A stretch of 64,000 nucleotides of DNA from Callorhinus ursinus (taxonomy: Eukaryota > Chordata > Mammalia > Carnivora > Otariidae). Under the pieces are notes generated by a model that worked only from the letters and a program-made list of their open reading frames with translations, did no database searches and was not told where the DNA came from. Shown one piece after another: positions 1 to 12,500 of the stretch. The stretch is from positions 11,501,725 through 11,565,724 of the forward strand of contig NW_020312902.1 in assembly GCF_003265705.1 (NCBI RefSeq), written 5' to 3'. How positions within the stretch are numbered: position 1 is the stretch's first letter; each line of letters begins with the position of its first letter. Position numbers and translations under genes: made by a program.

Positions 1-67
1 CTCCACCCAGATATCATGTGCATATCATGTGCATTTCACGCCTGCGCATTCCTCTGGCCCCACACAC

Positions 68-255
68 TTAAGATTTTATTTATTTATTTGAGAGAGAGAA
101 TGAGAGAGAGAGAGAGCATGAGACAGGGGAGGGTCAGAGGGAGAAGCAGACTCCCTGCCGAGCAGGGAGCCCGATGCGGGACTCGATCCCGGGACTCCAG
201 GATCATGACCTGAGCCGAAGGCAGTCGCTTAACCAACTGAGCCACCCAGGCGCCC
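68..255 (-). mobile_element. Can-SINE (tRNA-Lys type)
   Basis: A-tail side first (agattttatttatttatttg), then GA repeats, ending in the tRNA-derived head ctgagccacccaggcgccc. No clear TSD seen. Confidence 0.93.
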
Positions 256-400
256 TTGCAATGTATGATTTTCACTTTTTTAGCCCCCTTAGCTAGACCA
301 AGCTTTGGATACAATATTACCCCCTTGGTGAAATCTTGTTTCAGACTCCCATCCCCCTACTAGGCAAATCCTCATAGCATTTTGTATGCACCACTATCTT

Positions 401-545
401 TTTTTTTTTTTAAAGATTTTATTTATTTATTTGAGAGAGAGAGAGAGAAACAGCATGAGAGGGGAGAAGGTCAGAGGGAGAAGCAGGCTCCCCGCTGAGC
501 TGGGAGCCCGATGTGGGACTCGATCCCAGGACTCCTGGATCATGA
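401..545 (-). mobile_element. Can-SINE lacking the tRNA head
   Basis: Poly(T), tail and body are present, but the element stops at 'ctggatcatga'. A perfect TSD ccactatctt (391-400 and 546-555) shows it inserted in this truncated form. Confidence 0.92.
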
Positions 546-560
546 CCACTATCTTACGTA

Positions 561-603
561 TATGACATTGTATGTATAATGTCATACATATAATTATATG
601 TAT
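561..603. repeat. Two adjoining AT-rich inverted repeats
   Basis: Arms TATGACATT (561-569) and AATGTCATA (578-586) with an 8-nt loop. They run into a perfect 20-bp palindrome at 584-603 centred on AATT. Confidence 0.85.
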
Positions 604-2225
604 AGCCCTGAGGTAATAATAAGTTATGCCCTGCTAGTCGTAATATCAGATGCATTAGCAGAAGTAGGTGCTCATTTAAACCTTGTGACTAAAGGGAAGG
701 GTCTCATTCCTGAATCTTATTCAGACCCAGCGTCCTTCGAAATCCCCAAGTGCAAGGACATCACCGTTACCTTTATTGTGCCTGCCTCCCCGCCAGGCAC
801 TGCCATTCAATAATTCTGCCAAGTGGTATCTTTTCCTCACGACAGAGTGCTAAACAGTGATTTATTGCTTGAATACACATTGCTTCCATGGAAGTCATTT
901 GTTTAAAACAACAGTAAAGCACTAAGTAAATTATTCATTCCATGCTAATTCTTCACTTTTATGTTCTGTAGTAAGCATCAAAATAAGCAGCCTGTGGGGC
1001 GTTTTATTTTTGCCACATTAATCTTGGACAGTTTAAAGAAAAAAAAAAAAAAACAGGAGGAAATCTAAAGAAGAGGATCTATTCTCAAGAAAATAGATTA
1101 TTTTTTCTTTTTTTCTTTTTTTCCTTCTAGCCTCCTGCAGCAGGCGCTTCTCCTTTCTCCAGTTTCTCTGAATCACTTCCCGAAGCTTCCCTCCTGACGG
1201 GCCCAGAGAGCCCCTCACACTCATGGTCAGCTTTGTGATCAACACATGACCTTCTCTCTGCATAGAGCCATTCACAGTGGGTCAGCAAGTGGGGTCTTTC
1301 CTGGGAGATTTGCATTTCCTAGGGCAGACAGGGTATGGGGTTTCTAAATTTCACTAGTGTCTTGATTTAGGGTTAAAGGATTAAGAAGAGAGAAGCAGCA
1401 GTGACATACTTACCCGTTTTTGCAACTGATTTCCCACATGGGACTGAGATACCATTCTAGTCTTATCTTTGTTTACTGAAGCCTTGTTTCCTGTGTTTGG
1501 GACATTTGAGTGACTTTCAGCTTTTTTCATTAGCAGAGGGGCAGATAAATGGTCTTGTTGTAGACTCTTGGGAAGTTTCTCTCCTCTTTTCTGCACACGA
1601 CCCCTCCATGTTTTATACCTGCTGGTGGATGAGGAGAGGTGTGACCTTCTGGCCTGTGGAGTCCACAGAGGTCTCGGGAGGAAAGACGCAAAGCTGACCC
1701 CTCCTCAGGACGGTGGAAATGCTAACTCAGCCTGTCGTTCAAGCCCCCGCTCCAGATCAGAAGCCAAGAAGATCTAAGCTTACATATGTGTGACCCAAGC
1801 CCCAGGCCATCCCAGTTTCCTGTGTGAGAATCGCAACTACTACCACCCAGCACTGTGAAATGAATTAAATGACATACTGTGTGTAAAGCACCTGCTTGTT
1901 GTAAGAACTTGAAAAGATCCCATTTATACCCAGCTAGGGATTGCTCCTTTCTCTTTATTCCCACAGTACTTCCTTTCTAAAGCATTCAGCTCTGTGAGTC
2001 CCTTCCCAGCTACAATAGACAATGAGGGCAGGTATCCGTTTTCTCTTTTTGCATTCTCAGTAGCACTTAGAAAAACAAATGTGGATTGTGGAAAAACGAC
2101 CGAATACGTGATGGATAGATTGATTGATAGCTAGCTCGCTAGAGTTTGGCATCAGGTTGATTGAAAGCAAGAAGTATACTCTTTGAAACTCTTTAAAGCT
2201 CTGTCTTTCCCTCTCCAAAGAGACC
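604..2225. other. Intronic sequence, no gene seen
   Basis: Mostly unique sequence. Notable only for an A16 run (about 1038-1053) and a strong pyrimidine tract ending in CTAG at 1130 without a convincing exon after it. Confidence 0.6.
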
Positions 2226-2406
2226 GAGTATCATGGTGGTTAAGCACCTGAGCTCTGGTCTAAGTTTATTTGGGTTCAAATACCAACATCCCACTTATAT
2301 GCTAGCTGATGTTGGACAAATTCCTTAAACTCTCCTCTGTCATCTGAAAATGACCAAAAAAAAAAAAGTATTGGCTTCATAAGATAGTTAAGAATGTACA
2401 TAGACT
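2226..2406 (+). mobile_element. MIR, interrupted by a Can-SINE
   Basis: MIR-type core 'catggtggttaagcacctga' with 'gggttcaaataccaacatcc' and 'ggacaaattccttaaactct'. It resumes after the SINE to about 2660. Confidence 0.8.
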
Positions 2407-2610
2407 GGGGTGCCCGGGTGGCTCAGTTGGTTAAGCAGTCAACTCTTGATTTTAGCTCAGGTCATGATCTCAGTGTCCTGGGATCAAGCCCCATGTCGAG
2501 CCCCTGCACTCGTGGGGAGTTTGCTTGAAGATTCTCTCTCTCTCCCTCTCCCTCTATTGCATACATGCACACTTGCTCTCTCTCTAAAATAAATAAATCT
2601 TAAAATAAAT
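2407..2610 (+). mobile_element. Can-SINE, older type, the only one on the + strand
   Basis: Head ggggtgcccgggtggctcag, CT-rich body, tail taaaataaataaatct. TSD aatgtacataga at 2393-2404 and 2611-2622. Inserted in an MIR. Confidence 0.92.
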
Positions 2611-2660
2611 AATGTACATAGATTATATTATTCAAAATGCTTAGCAGAGTGAAAAAAATT

Positions 2661-3499
2661 TTTTTTAAGTATTCCATAAAGTAAACTGGTGATAATAATC
2701 CAGTTAGAAATGGAATTCTGATGTTACCAATCTTATTCAATAGGAAAAGGAGGAAAAAGAGTTAACCTGGCTAAGGGCATACGAGGAATTAAAATTGACT
2801 CTGTAACCAGAATCTAGTCCTCTCAACTTCTAATTTTAAGTCTCCATCCTACCAAAATAGAGACTTGATTTGGCTTTGTCCCATTGTACAGAGGAAGCAA
2901 TTTTGAGTGTCCTATAGGAAATAGTTGAAAGACCTAGAATTCAGACTGTGATTCCAAATATGCACCCTGAAATACTTGTACTGATCCAGGGCTGTCCATT
3001 TCTGGATAGAAGAAACTCACAGAATGGGAAGCAGTTCTCTGCAGTTCCTGGCCAACTTTTGGGGCTCTTGCGGATCTGTGCATGAAAGCTAACACTTTTG
3101 AATGAAAGGACAGAAAATCAGTAAACCTTTGGATTGGTTCATAGGCACATTTTACAACTACCAGCCCTCCCAAAAGAGATACACAGAATTGAATCATGTA
3201 GCATTTAATTCCTTAATCAGCCCACACTTCCAAGAGGAAATCCAAAGTGTTTGGAATATCATTCCTAAGATTAGAATTTCATGAAATAGCAATGCCCTTG
3301 TGTTACAATTACTCAGATTTTTTGATCCCACTCTATTCTAGGTGCTTGCTACAATAATTGCTCATGTAACTGAAACGTCTTGTTTATGCCTAGAAAAGTC
3401 CATCACCAATATAACTACAGTCAGTTAGTCAGACCATTAACAAATACTGAGGTTCTTTAGGTCAGCAAGAGAACATTATGTCTGGGTTCACATGCAGTT
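2661..3499. other. Intronic sequence, nothing recognised
   Basis: Unique AT-rich sequence. Short open frames show no family features. Confidence 0.55.
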
Positions 3500-3920
3500 G
3501 TGAGAGTAAAGAAGTATTGAAAGGAGTGATTTGAATGTGCATGTAGGGGCCATGTCATACTTGGCCTTGTAGGTCAGATTATGAAATTTAAACTTTAAGA
3601 TCAATGGGAGGACACACAGATGTTTTGAAGAGGGGGGAAAAACAATTTTAATATTTAAAGAAAGTTATCGTGGTATCAGTACAGAGGGCGGTTGGAGGGA
3701 AGCAAGACAGAAAGCTGGTGGCATTGTCAAAAGCAGTGCAGTAGGCCAGAACAGTTGAGGTGAGGTTAATGAGAGAGGTTTGTAGGGCTCAGTGACTGAT
3801 TAGGTTTGGGGAGAAAAGGGGGGGGGGAGAGTCAAGGAAGACTCACTCAGAGCTCTAGATTGAGCAATGACAGTAGCATTTATTAAGCCTGGGAACACTG
3901 AAGATTAGAGTAGATTGGGG
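3500..3920 (-). mobile_element. L2 fragment
   Basis: Reverse L2: 'cttggccttgtaggtcagat', 'ggagagtcaaggaagactca', 'attaagcctgggaacactga'. Includes a G9 run near 3820. Confidence 0.65.
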
Positions 3921-4326
3921 TATTTGACATTGGATGGTATTATAATGAGAAGAGATCTTACAAATGTGTAGTGTAACCATGGAGGAGACTGAAGCCCCAA
4001 GAGTGCATTGGCTTCCTCAGTATCCCAGAGCTCAGGCGTAAGTCCATCTCTCTGGATTCACAGCCCAGGATGGCAGAAATGGAGAGCTCCATTCTTAATG
4101 AGCGTCTAATGTGGGATCCCACTCAAAGGGGACTTCACAGTGAAGCCAATGAAGCTTAAGATTCAGAGCCTTCACAGGCATAAACTCCTGTGTATGCTGG
4201 GCATTTGGGGGGAATTGTAGATTGTTTCAGGTATGGAAAGCTAGGTTGCAATCAGGAAACATTTCTATTTTCCTATTTTTGCCAAACTGCCTACAGGTAT
4301 CTCAGAAGAGAAGTATGTGAATTTTT

Positions 4327-4514
4327 TTTTTTAAAGATTTTATTTTATTTATTCATGAGAGACACAGAGAGAGAGAGAGAGAGAGAGATTGAGGCAGAGG
4401 GAGAAGCAGGCTTCCAAGGAGCAGGGAGCCCGATGCGGGACTCGATCCCAGGACCCTGGGATCATGACCTGAGCCGAAGGCAGACGCTTAACCATCTGAG
4501 CCACCCAGGCGCCC
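4327..4514 (-). mobile_element. Can-SINE
   Basis: Complete antisense element with (GA)n and head ccacccaggcgccc. Perfect 17-bp TSD gaagtatgtgaattttt at 4310-4326 and 4515-4531. Confidence 0.95.
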
Positions 4515-4531
4515 GAAGTATGTGAATTTTT

Positions 4532-5401
4532 AAGGCACTGGTAATTTGTTTTGAGCTAATTTGTCATTCTCATAAATGTTCACTGTTAAACTTCATTTTA
4601 TTCATCATTTTGTGTTCTGTTTTGTGAAAAAAAGCCCTCAAATTGTGTGACTCTCATCCTCACAAAACCGGTGTCTAGGCCTGATGCTCCTGGTTGCAGT
4701 CCTCACTTGACTCCTTGATCTCTCCCCCTTGTCAGAACTGGCCCCCTCCAGTCCTCCTTCTGTACATAGGAACCCCTGCTTCGTGCTCCGAGTCAGCATA
4801 TGGTATGTTCAGATTATTCCTTACTCTCAGAAGTGCCTTATTCAAGAACAGATTCTTCTAAAAGTATAACCTCCACCATTTGTCAGACGAGATGGTTAGA
4901 GTTACATGATCTGATCTTTGCAGTCCTTTCCAATTTTGTCTTAAGTTTCCTGTAAAAGAGTGACAAAGTGCTAAATATTTTTATAACCACCCACCAGTCA
5001 TCTAGATGCCGTTGTAGAGGATCAGAACTAGAGTCCTGTAGAAGCATTTGGGTTCTGTGATTAGATGACAAGAAATGCGTAAGAATCATTTAACTTCTAG
5101 AGGATTCTTTCCTCCAACAGAAGCCTTTATTATTTATTAATATATTTTACTTGGGATTTCAAGATGTTATTTAAATTTCACTTTCAAGACAGCTTTTTTA
5201 AGCTTTGAATTTCCTCTTGGGCAAATTGTGTCCCATCACGCCTTAGCACTCAGACAAGGAGAACAAAAGATCTCTTAATAGAGGTCTGTTGTTTTTGCTT
5301 ATTTATTTATTTTTTTAAAGAGAGTAAAATGTTTCTCTTTCTCCCTGGTTCACCTTAAGATTTTCCCAAGGTAAAGGAAAATATTTGAACTTACCATATT
5401 A
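4532..5401. other. Intronic sequence, nothing recognised
   Basis: Lies between two Can-SINEs. One TTTA-rich stretch near 5300 resembles a SINE tail but lacks a body. Confidence 0.55.
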
Positions 5402-5418
5402 ACTGTCACTGATTTTTT

Positions 5419-5600
5419 TTTAAGGACTTTATTTATTTGACAGAGAGATAGAGAAATAGAGAGCACGAGTAGGCAGAGTGGCAGGCAGAGGGGAGAGGCA
5501 GACTCCCCGCCAAGCAGGGAGCCCTACATGGGGCTCGATCCCAGGACCCTGGGATCATGACCTGAGCCATCTTAATGGACTGAGCCGCCCAGGTGCCCCT
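5419..5600 (-). mobile_element. Can-SINE
   Basis: Antisense element with 'aaggactttatttatttgac' and head gccgcccaggtgcccc. TSD actgtcactgatttttt near 5402-5418 and 5601-5617 (one mismatch). Confidence 0.92.
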
Positions 5601-5617
5601 ACTGTCTCTGATTTTTT

Positions 5618-6756
5618 ATTCTTACTGTTTTTGTTAGTTTCACTGTATGGTAAATGAGAAGAGAAAATGAAAAAAAAAATTAAAGCCTTTATTCTCATTT
5701 TTTTATTCCATTTTTATTGAGGTTCATCTTCTGACACTTGGATCACCGTTAAGATGCATTTCTTTATTTATTAGCTTCCTGTTAGTGTGTTGTGTTAACC
5801 TTGAAAAAATAGTATTTTTAAAAATTGAGTTAACCTCTTCAGATCCATGAATAACAGCATAAAAACCAAGATGCCAAAGTAGAAAAGGAATGACTTGGTT
5901 CATTTCTTTGTATTGATGCCTAATATAAGGAAGCATAAGAACAGAAGGGCCCCTCATCATTAACAGACAGTTTGATGCTTAATGGTTTGTTCATTTCATG
6001 TGTGGCTTCTCATGTCGGGAGAGTTTAATATTTAGATTATGTCTATAATTCAGATAGAGAGTGATTTGAGACCTTGGAGGCCTGTATCCCTCAGATCAGT
6101 GTATGGGGGAAGTTGAAAGGGAACTTCTCCATTCTTCATATCCCTTTTCCCTCTCCTTACACCTCTCTCTCCTTACAACCTCAGATTGTCCCCCTTTAAC
6201 ATAGACATAGGGGTTTCCTCTCTTTGTTTTATAGATTTCCAGAGAGAAGATAATGCAAGAAATATTTCCTTACTGTTTTATAACTCCTTATTTGTGTTTC
6301 TATAACTAAGTACCCAGTGACCTAATTCAAATAGGGATTAAGTCAAAGAAAGATGGTCTGTTCCCTTCTTATGCAGGGGAATGAGGACAGCGTGGTATAT
6401 GGTTGGTTTCTTTATGAAATAGTAGATTTGCACTGGGTATTTTTTGTGGTTTCCTTGAACTGTGTCTCTCCAAACAACTCACTGATTTTCCTGCTTCTCT
6501 CCCCCTCCTCCCTAGCCTCATTTGCTTTGATGTCTTGAAGCTTTGCCTTTAGGTCTCTCCAGGTCTAATTTTTCTATTTCACTCTCTCCTTCTTGTCTAG
6601 AGGTCTTGTCTAGAGTATGCATTTTCTTTATATTTTGTACAATCATTTTAGCATGGTACTCTTTGGGGATTACATTGATACTGGTATCAGCCTTTTTTCT
6701 AGGAAAAAAAAGATCATGTAGCATCTCTCTAGCTCTCCTGGTGAATGCAGATGTTT
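5618..6756. other. Intronic sequence up to L1 copy 1
   Basis: AT-rich, no recognised repeat or exon. It ends in the left TSD of L1 copy 1. Confidence 0.55.
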
Positions 6757-6775
6757 AAAATAAAGTATAATTTAG

Positions 6776-8514
6776 GGTGGAGCAAGATGGCCAAGGAGTA
6801 GGAGACCTGAATTTCGTCTGGTCTCAGGAATTCAGCTGAATAGGGATCAAACCATTCTGAACACCTACGAACTCAACAGGAGATCGAAGAGGAGAGTAGC
6901 AACACTCTGAAAAGCAACCACTTTCAGGAAGGTAGGACGTGTGGAGAAGTGAATCCAAGGCGATATTCGGGAGGATAGACAGCGGGGGAGGGGCCTCCGT
7001 CGGCCGCTTCTGGCAAGTGCTAGAGCCGCGGAGCACAAAATCGGAACTTTTAGAAGTAGGCTCTGCTGAGGGACGTCGCTCCAGTGGCTAAGCAGGGGGT
7101 GGAACCCTCCTGGGACAGTGTGGTCTCAGGACCCTCGGGGTCACAGAAAGACCGGGGGTGCCTGAGTGCGCCAGAGCTCCCTGGTATCGGAGCGGGGAAG
7201 CCGGCTGCAGAGACGGAGCCGAGGCGCGGGCTCTCAGCTCGGGGCTGCCATAAACTGTGATCCGCGGCCCAGTCGGGCCACTGCTCCTCCAGCAGGGACC
7301 CAACAAGCGGCAGAGCCGGGGAGACTCCCCCTCCTCCCCTGGGAGGAACGGCGCAGAAGCGCACCGCAGGGATCTGCTGGGTTTGGAGACTCCACACGGG
7401 GTCGGGGGCCAGAGATAGAAATGCTGTATCACAGGCCAGGTGAGCACGGAGTGCGGCCGGAGACCAGGGAGACGGGAGAGACTGCTTTTCTCTGGGGGCG
7501 CACTGAGGAGCGGGGCACCGAGTTCTCAGCTCCTCCGAGTGGAGATTGGGAGGCCACCATTTTTGCCCTGGTCCTCCAAAGCTGTACCGAGAACTTGCAG
7601 GGAACAAAAGCTCCTGAGAGCAAACCCGAGCAGCTTGCTTAGCCCGGACACACAAGGGCGGGGCAATTCCGCCTCCAGCAAAGACATTTGGAAACCACGG
7701 CAACAGGCCCCTCCCCCAGAAGATCAGCACAAACAGCCAGCAAGCCAAGACCAAGTTNNNNNNNNNNCATAATTCATTACTTTTTAAAAGTTAATTTTTT
7801 AACTGTTTTTTTTTATTTTTCTTTTTGCCTTTTTCAACCAACATCTTATCAATCTCTTTTTAAAAACCATTTTTTATTTTTCATTTTTAGAGTCATATTT
7901 TTATCCATTCATAGTAGTTACCCTTATTTTTGGCATATAGATATAAGTTGTTCTCTCTTTAAAATTTTGAGATACAATTTCCTCTAACAGATCAAAATAT
8001 ACCCTAAATCACTAGTGTATGGCCTTGTTCTAGTCTCCTGCCTGATCACATTCTCTCCCTTTTTTTTCTTTTTTCTTTTTCTTTTTTGATCTTCTTTCTT
8101 TTTAAAAACAACTTCTTATCAATTCCTTTTATAAAATCTTTTATAATTTTCATCTCTACAGTCATCTGCCATCCCTTCATTGTATCAACCCTTATTTTGT
8201 ACATATATGAGTCTTTTTTCCTTTAAAATTTTAACAGGCACTTTCTTCTAACAGACCAAAATATGCCCAAAAACTAGTGTGTGGCACTGATCTATGCACT
8301 AGCCTGAACATACTTGATCATATTCTGCTTTTTTTTGTTTTGTTCTGTTTTTCTTTGTTTTTATCTTTTTCTTTTTCCTTTTTTTTCATCTTCTTTCTTT
8401 CCCTTTCTTGTCCCCTGGTTTCAGGTCTTTTCTGATTTGTATAGAAGATATTTGCTGGAGACGTTGTTAACCTGTTAGCATTCTGTTCTCTCATTCATCT
8501 GTTCTCTGGACAAA
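6776..8514 (+). promoter_or_regulatory. L1 copy 1 5'UTR / internal promoter region
   Basis: The element begins with caagatggcc (6783-6792), resembling the YY1 site at the start of other mammalian L1s. About 700 bp of GC- and CpG-rich sequence follow (6950-7680), then a T-rich stretch (7790-8420) of two diverged tandem units of about 260 bp. It keeps gaag|gtagg at 6931/6932 and tttttag|agtc at 7890/7891, the two sites that bound the segment missing from L1 copy 3. Confidence 0.75.
7758..7767. other. Assembly gap (10 N) inside L1 copy 1 5'UTR
   Basis: Ten Ns follow 'gccaagaccaagtt'. The same interval in L1 copy 2 (40261-40334) holds 74 bases, so the gap length is probably a placeholder. Confidence 0.9.
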
Positions 8515-9429
8515 ATGACAAGATGAAAAAAATCACTTCAGCAAAAAGAACAAGAGGTAGTACCGTCTGCCAGGGACCTACTCAATACAGACATTAGTAC
8601 GATGTTGGACCTAGAGTTCAGAATCATGACTTTAAAGATACTAGCTGGGCTTGAAAAAAGTGTGGAAGTTATTCGAGAAATCCTTTCTGGAGAAATAAAA
8701 GAACTAAAGTCTAAACAAGTCGAAAACAAAAAGGCTATTAATGAGGTGCAATTAAAAATGGGGGCACTAACTGCTAGGATAAATGAGGCAGAGGAAAGAA
8801 TCAGCAATATAGAAGACCAAATGATGGAAAATAAAGAGGCTTAGAAAAAGAGAGAGAAACAACTACAGGATCACGAGGGCAGAATTCGAGAGATAAGCAA
8901 TACGATAAGATGAAACAACATTAGAATAATTGGGATCCCAGAAGAAGAAGAAAGAGAGAGAGGGGAAGAAGGTATATTGGAGCAAATAATAGCAGAGAAC
9001 TTCCCTAATGTGGGGAACTTCCCTAATGTGAGGAAGGAAACAGGCATCAAAATCCAGGAGACACAGAGAACCCCTCTCAAAATCAGTAAAAATAGGTCAA
9101 AACCCCGACATCTAATAGTAAAACTTACGAGTGTCAGAGACAAAGAGAAAATCCTGAAAGCAGCTCGGGAGAAGAGATATGTAACCTACAATGGTAGAAA
9201 CATTAGATTGGCAACTGACCTATCCACAGAGACCTGGCAGGCCAGAAAGGACTGGCATGATATCTTCAGAGCACTAAACGAGAAAAATATGCAGCCAAGA
9301 ACACTATATCCAGCTAGGCTGTTATTGGAAATAGAAGGAGAGATAAAAAGCTTCCAGGACAAACAAAAACTAAAGGAATTTGCAAACATGAAACCAGCCC
9401 TCCAGGAAATCTTGAAAGGGGTCCTCTAA
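8515..9429 (+). pseudogene. L1 copy 1 ORF1 (RNA-binding chaperone), broken
   Basis: Homologous along its length to the intact ORF1 of copy 3. Codon 4 is TGA (8524-8526) where copies 2 and 3 have a sense codon. Further in-frame stops occur at 8842-8844 and near 8910. The remaining open parts still encode the coiled coil (8602-8841) and the C-terminal RNA-binding half (8977-9426). An in-frame 18-bp tandem duplication near 9000-9035 repeats the NFPNV segment. The protein would have been a trimeric nucleic-acid chaperone of the L1 RNP. It is non-functional here. Confidence 0.9.
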
Positions 9430-9510
9430 GCAAAGAGAGAGCCTAAAAGCAGCATAGATCAGAAAGGAACACAGACAATATACAGTAAAAGTCACCTTAC
9501 AGGCAATACA

Positions 9511-12500
9511 GTGGCACTAAATTCATACCTTTCAATAGTTACCCTGAATGTAAATGGGCTAAATGCCCCAATCAAAAGACACAGGCCATCAGATTGATTA
9601 AAAAACAAGACCCATCCATATGCTGTCTGCAAAAGACTCATTTTAGACCCAAAGACACCCCCAGATTGAAAGTGAGGGGGTGGAAAACCATTTACCATGC
9701 TAATGGACACCAAAAGAAAGCTGGGGTGGCAATCCCTGTATCAGACAAATTAGATTTTAAAACGAAGAGTGTAATAAGAGATGAAGAAGGACACTATATC
9801 CTACTTAAAGGGTCTATCCAACAAGAAGATCTAACAATTGTAAATATCTATGCCCCTAACATGGGAGCAGCCAATTATATAAGGCAATTAATAACAAAAG
9901 CAAAGAAACACACTGACAACAATACAATAATAGTGGGGGACTTTAACACCCCCCCTAACTGAAATGGACAGATCATCTAAGCAAAGATCAACAAGGAAAT
10001 AAAGACTTTAAATGACACACTGGACCAAATGGACTTTATAGACATATTCAGAACATTCCATCCCAAAGCAACAGAATACACATTCTTCTCTAGTGCCCAT
10101 GGAACATTCTCCAGAATTGATCACATCCTAGGTCACAAATCAGGTCTCAACCGGTACCAAAAGATTGGGATCATTCCCTGCATATTTTCAGACCACAATG
10201 CTTTGAAACTAGAACTCAATCACAAGAGGAAAGTCGGAAAGAACTCAAATACATGGAGGCTAAAGAGCATCCTACTAGAGAATGAATGGGTCAATCAGGA
10301 AATTAAAGAAGAATTAAAGAAGAATTAAAGAAATTCATGGAAACCAATGGAAAGGAAAACACAACTGTTCAAAATCTTTGGGATACAGCAAAGGCAGTCC
10401 TGAGAGGAAAGTATATAGCAATACAAGCCTTTCTCAAGAAACACGAAAGGTCTCAAATACACAACCTAACCCTACACCTAAAGGAGCTGGAGAAAGAACA
10501 GCAAATAAAGCCTAAACCCATCAGGAGAAGAGAAATTATAAAGATCAGAGCAGAAATCAATGAACTAGAAACCAAAAGAACAGTAGAACAGATCAACGAA
10601 ACTAGGAGCTGGTTCTTTGAAGAATTAACAGGATTGGTAAACCCCTGGCCAGACTTACCAAAGAGAAAAGAGAAAGGACCCAAATCCACAAAATCATGAA
10701 TGAAAGAAGAGAGATCACAACCAACACCAAAGAAATACAAACAATTATAAGAACATATTATGAGCAACTCTATGCCAGCAAATTAGATAACCTGGAAAAA
10801 ATGGGTGTATTCCTAGAGATGGTATCAACTACCAGAATTGAACCAGGAAGAAATAGAAAACCTGAACAGACCTGGAACCACAAACTATTTGAAGCAGTCA
10901 TCAAAAATCTCCCAAGAAACAAAAGCCCAGGGCCAGATGGCTTCCCAGGGGAATTCTATCAGACATTTCAAGAAGAATTAATACCTATTCTCCTGAAAGT
11001 GTTCCAAAAAATAGAAATGGAAGGAAAACTTCCAAACTCATTTTATGAGGCCACCATTACCTTGATCCCAAAACCAGACAAAGACCCCATCAAAAAGGAG
11101 AATTACAGACCAATATCCTTGATGAAAATGGATGCAAAAATTCTCAACAAAGTACTAACAAATAGGATCCAACAGTACATTAAAAGGATTATTCACCATG
11201 ACCAAGTGGGATTTATCCCTGGGCTGCAAGGCTGGTTCAACATCCGCAAATCAGTCCACGTGATACAGTACATTAACAAAAGAAAGAAGAAGAATCATAT
11301 GATCCTCTCAATAGATGCAGAAAAAGCATTTGACAAAGTACAGCATCCTTTCTTCAAAACTCTTCAGAGTATAGGGATAGAGGGTACATACTCAATATCA
11401 TAAAAGCCATCTATGAAAAACCTACAGCGAATATCATTCTCTATGGGGAAAAGCTGAGAGCTTTTCCCCTAAGGTCAGGAACGCGGCAGGGGTGTCCACT
11501 CTCACCACTGCTATTCAACATAGCATTAGAAGTCCTAGCCACAGCAATCAGACAACAAAAAGAAATCAAAGGCATCCAAATCGGCAAAGAGGAAGTCAAA
11601 CTCTCACTCTTTGCAGATAATACGATACTGCATGTGGAAAACCCAAAAGACTCCACCCCAACACTGCTAGAACTCCTACAGGAATTCAGTAAAGTGGCAG
11701 GATATCAAATCAATGCACAGAAATCAGTGGCATTCCTATATACCAACAACAAGACAGAAGAGAGACAAATCAAGGAGTCGATCCCATTTACAATTGCACC
11801 CAAAACCATAAGATACCTAGGAATAAATCTAACCAAAGAGGCAAAGGATCTGTACTCAGAAAACTATAAAATACTCATGAAAGAAATTGAAGAAGACACA
11901 AAGAAATGGAAAAACGTTCCATGCTCATGGATTGGGAGAACAAACATTGTGAAGATGTAAGTGCTACCTAGAGCAATCTACACATTCAATGCAATCCCCA
12001 TCAAAATACCATCCACTTTGTTCAAAGAAATGGAACAAATAATCCTAAAATTTTTATGGAACCAGAAGAGACCCCGAATAGCCAGAGGAATCTTGAAAAA
12101 GAAAAACAAAGCTGGCGGCATCACAATTCCGGACTTCCAGCTCTATCACAAAGCTGTAATCATCAAGACAGTTTGGTATTGGCTCAAAAACAGACACATC
12201 GATCAATGGAACAGAATCAAGAGCCCAGAAATGGACCCTCAGCTCTATGGTCAACTCATCTTTGACAAAGCAAGAAAGAATGTCCAATGGAAAAAAAGAC
12301 AGTCTCTTCAACAAATGGTGTTGGGAAAATCGGACAGCCACATGCAGAAGAATGAAACTGGACCATTTCCTTACACCACACACAAAATAGACTCCAAATG
12401 GTTGAAAGACCTAAACGTGAGACAAGAGTCCATCAAAATCCTAAAGGAGAACACAGGCAGCAACCTCTTCGACCTCAGCCGCACAACTTCTTCCTAGAAA

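Noticed and set aside
598..813. 71-codon open frame on +
   Set aside because: No ATG at its start, no domain, no splice context; length is within chance.
1102..1315. Strong pyrimidine tract plus AG at 1130, suggesting an exon
   Set aside because: The sequence after it has no SorCS-like coding frame and no good donor at a sensible distance.
4190..4525. 111-codon frame on +
   Set aside because: Most of it is antisense Can-SINE (GA repeats and tRNA head).
6950..7680. CpG-rich block as a gene promoter / CpG island
   Set aside because: It is the L1 5'UTR and is repeated in L1 copy 2.
7050..7754. 234-codon antisense frame as a host gene
   Set aside because: Lies in the L1 5'UTR, starts without ATG next to an N gap, and reads proline-rich as expected of GC-rich antisense sequence.
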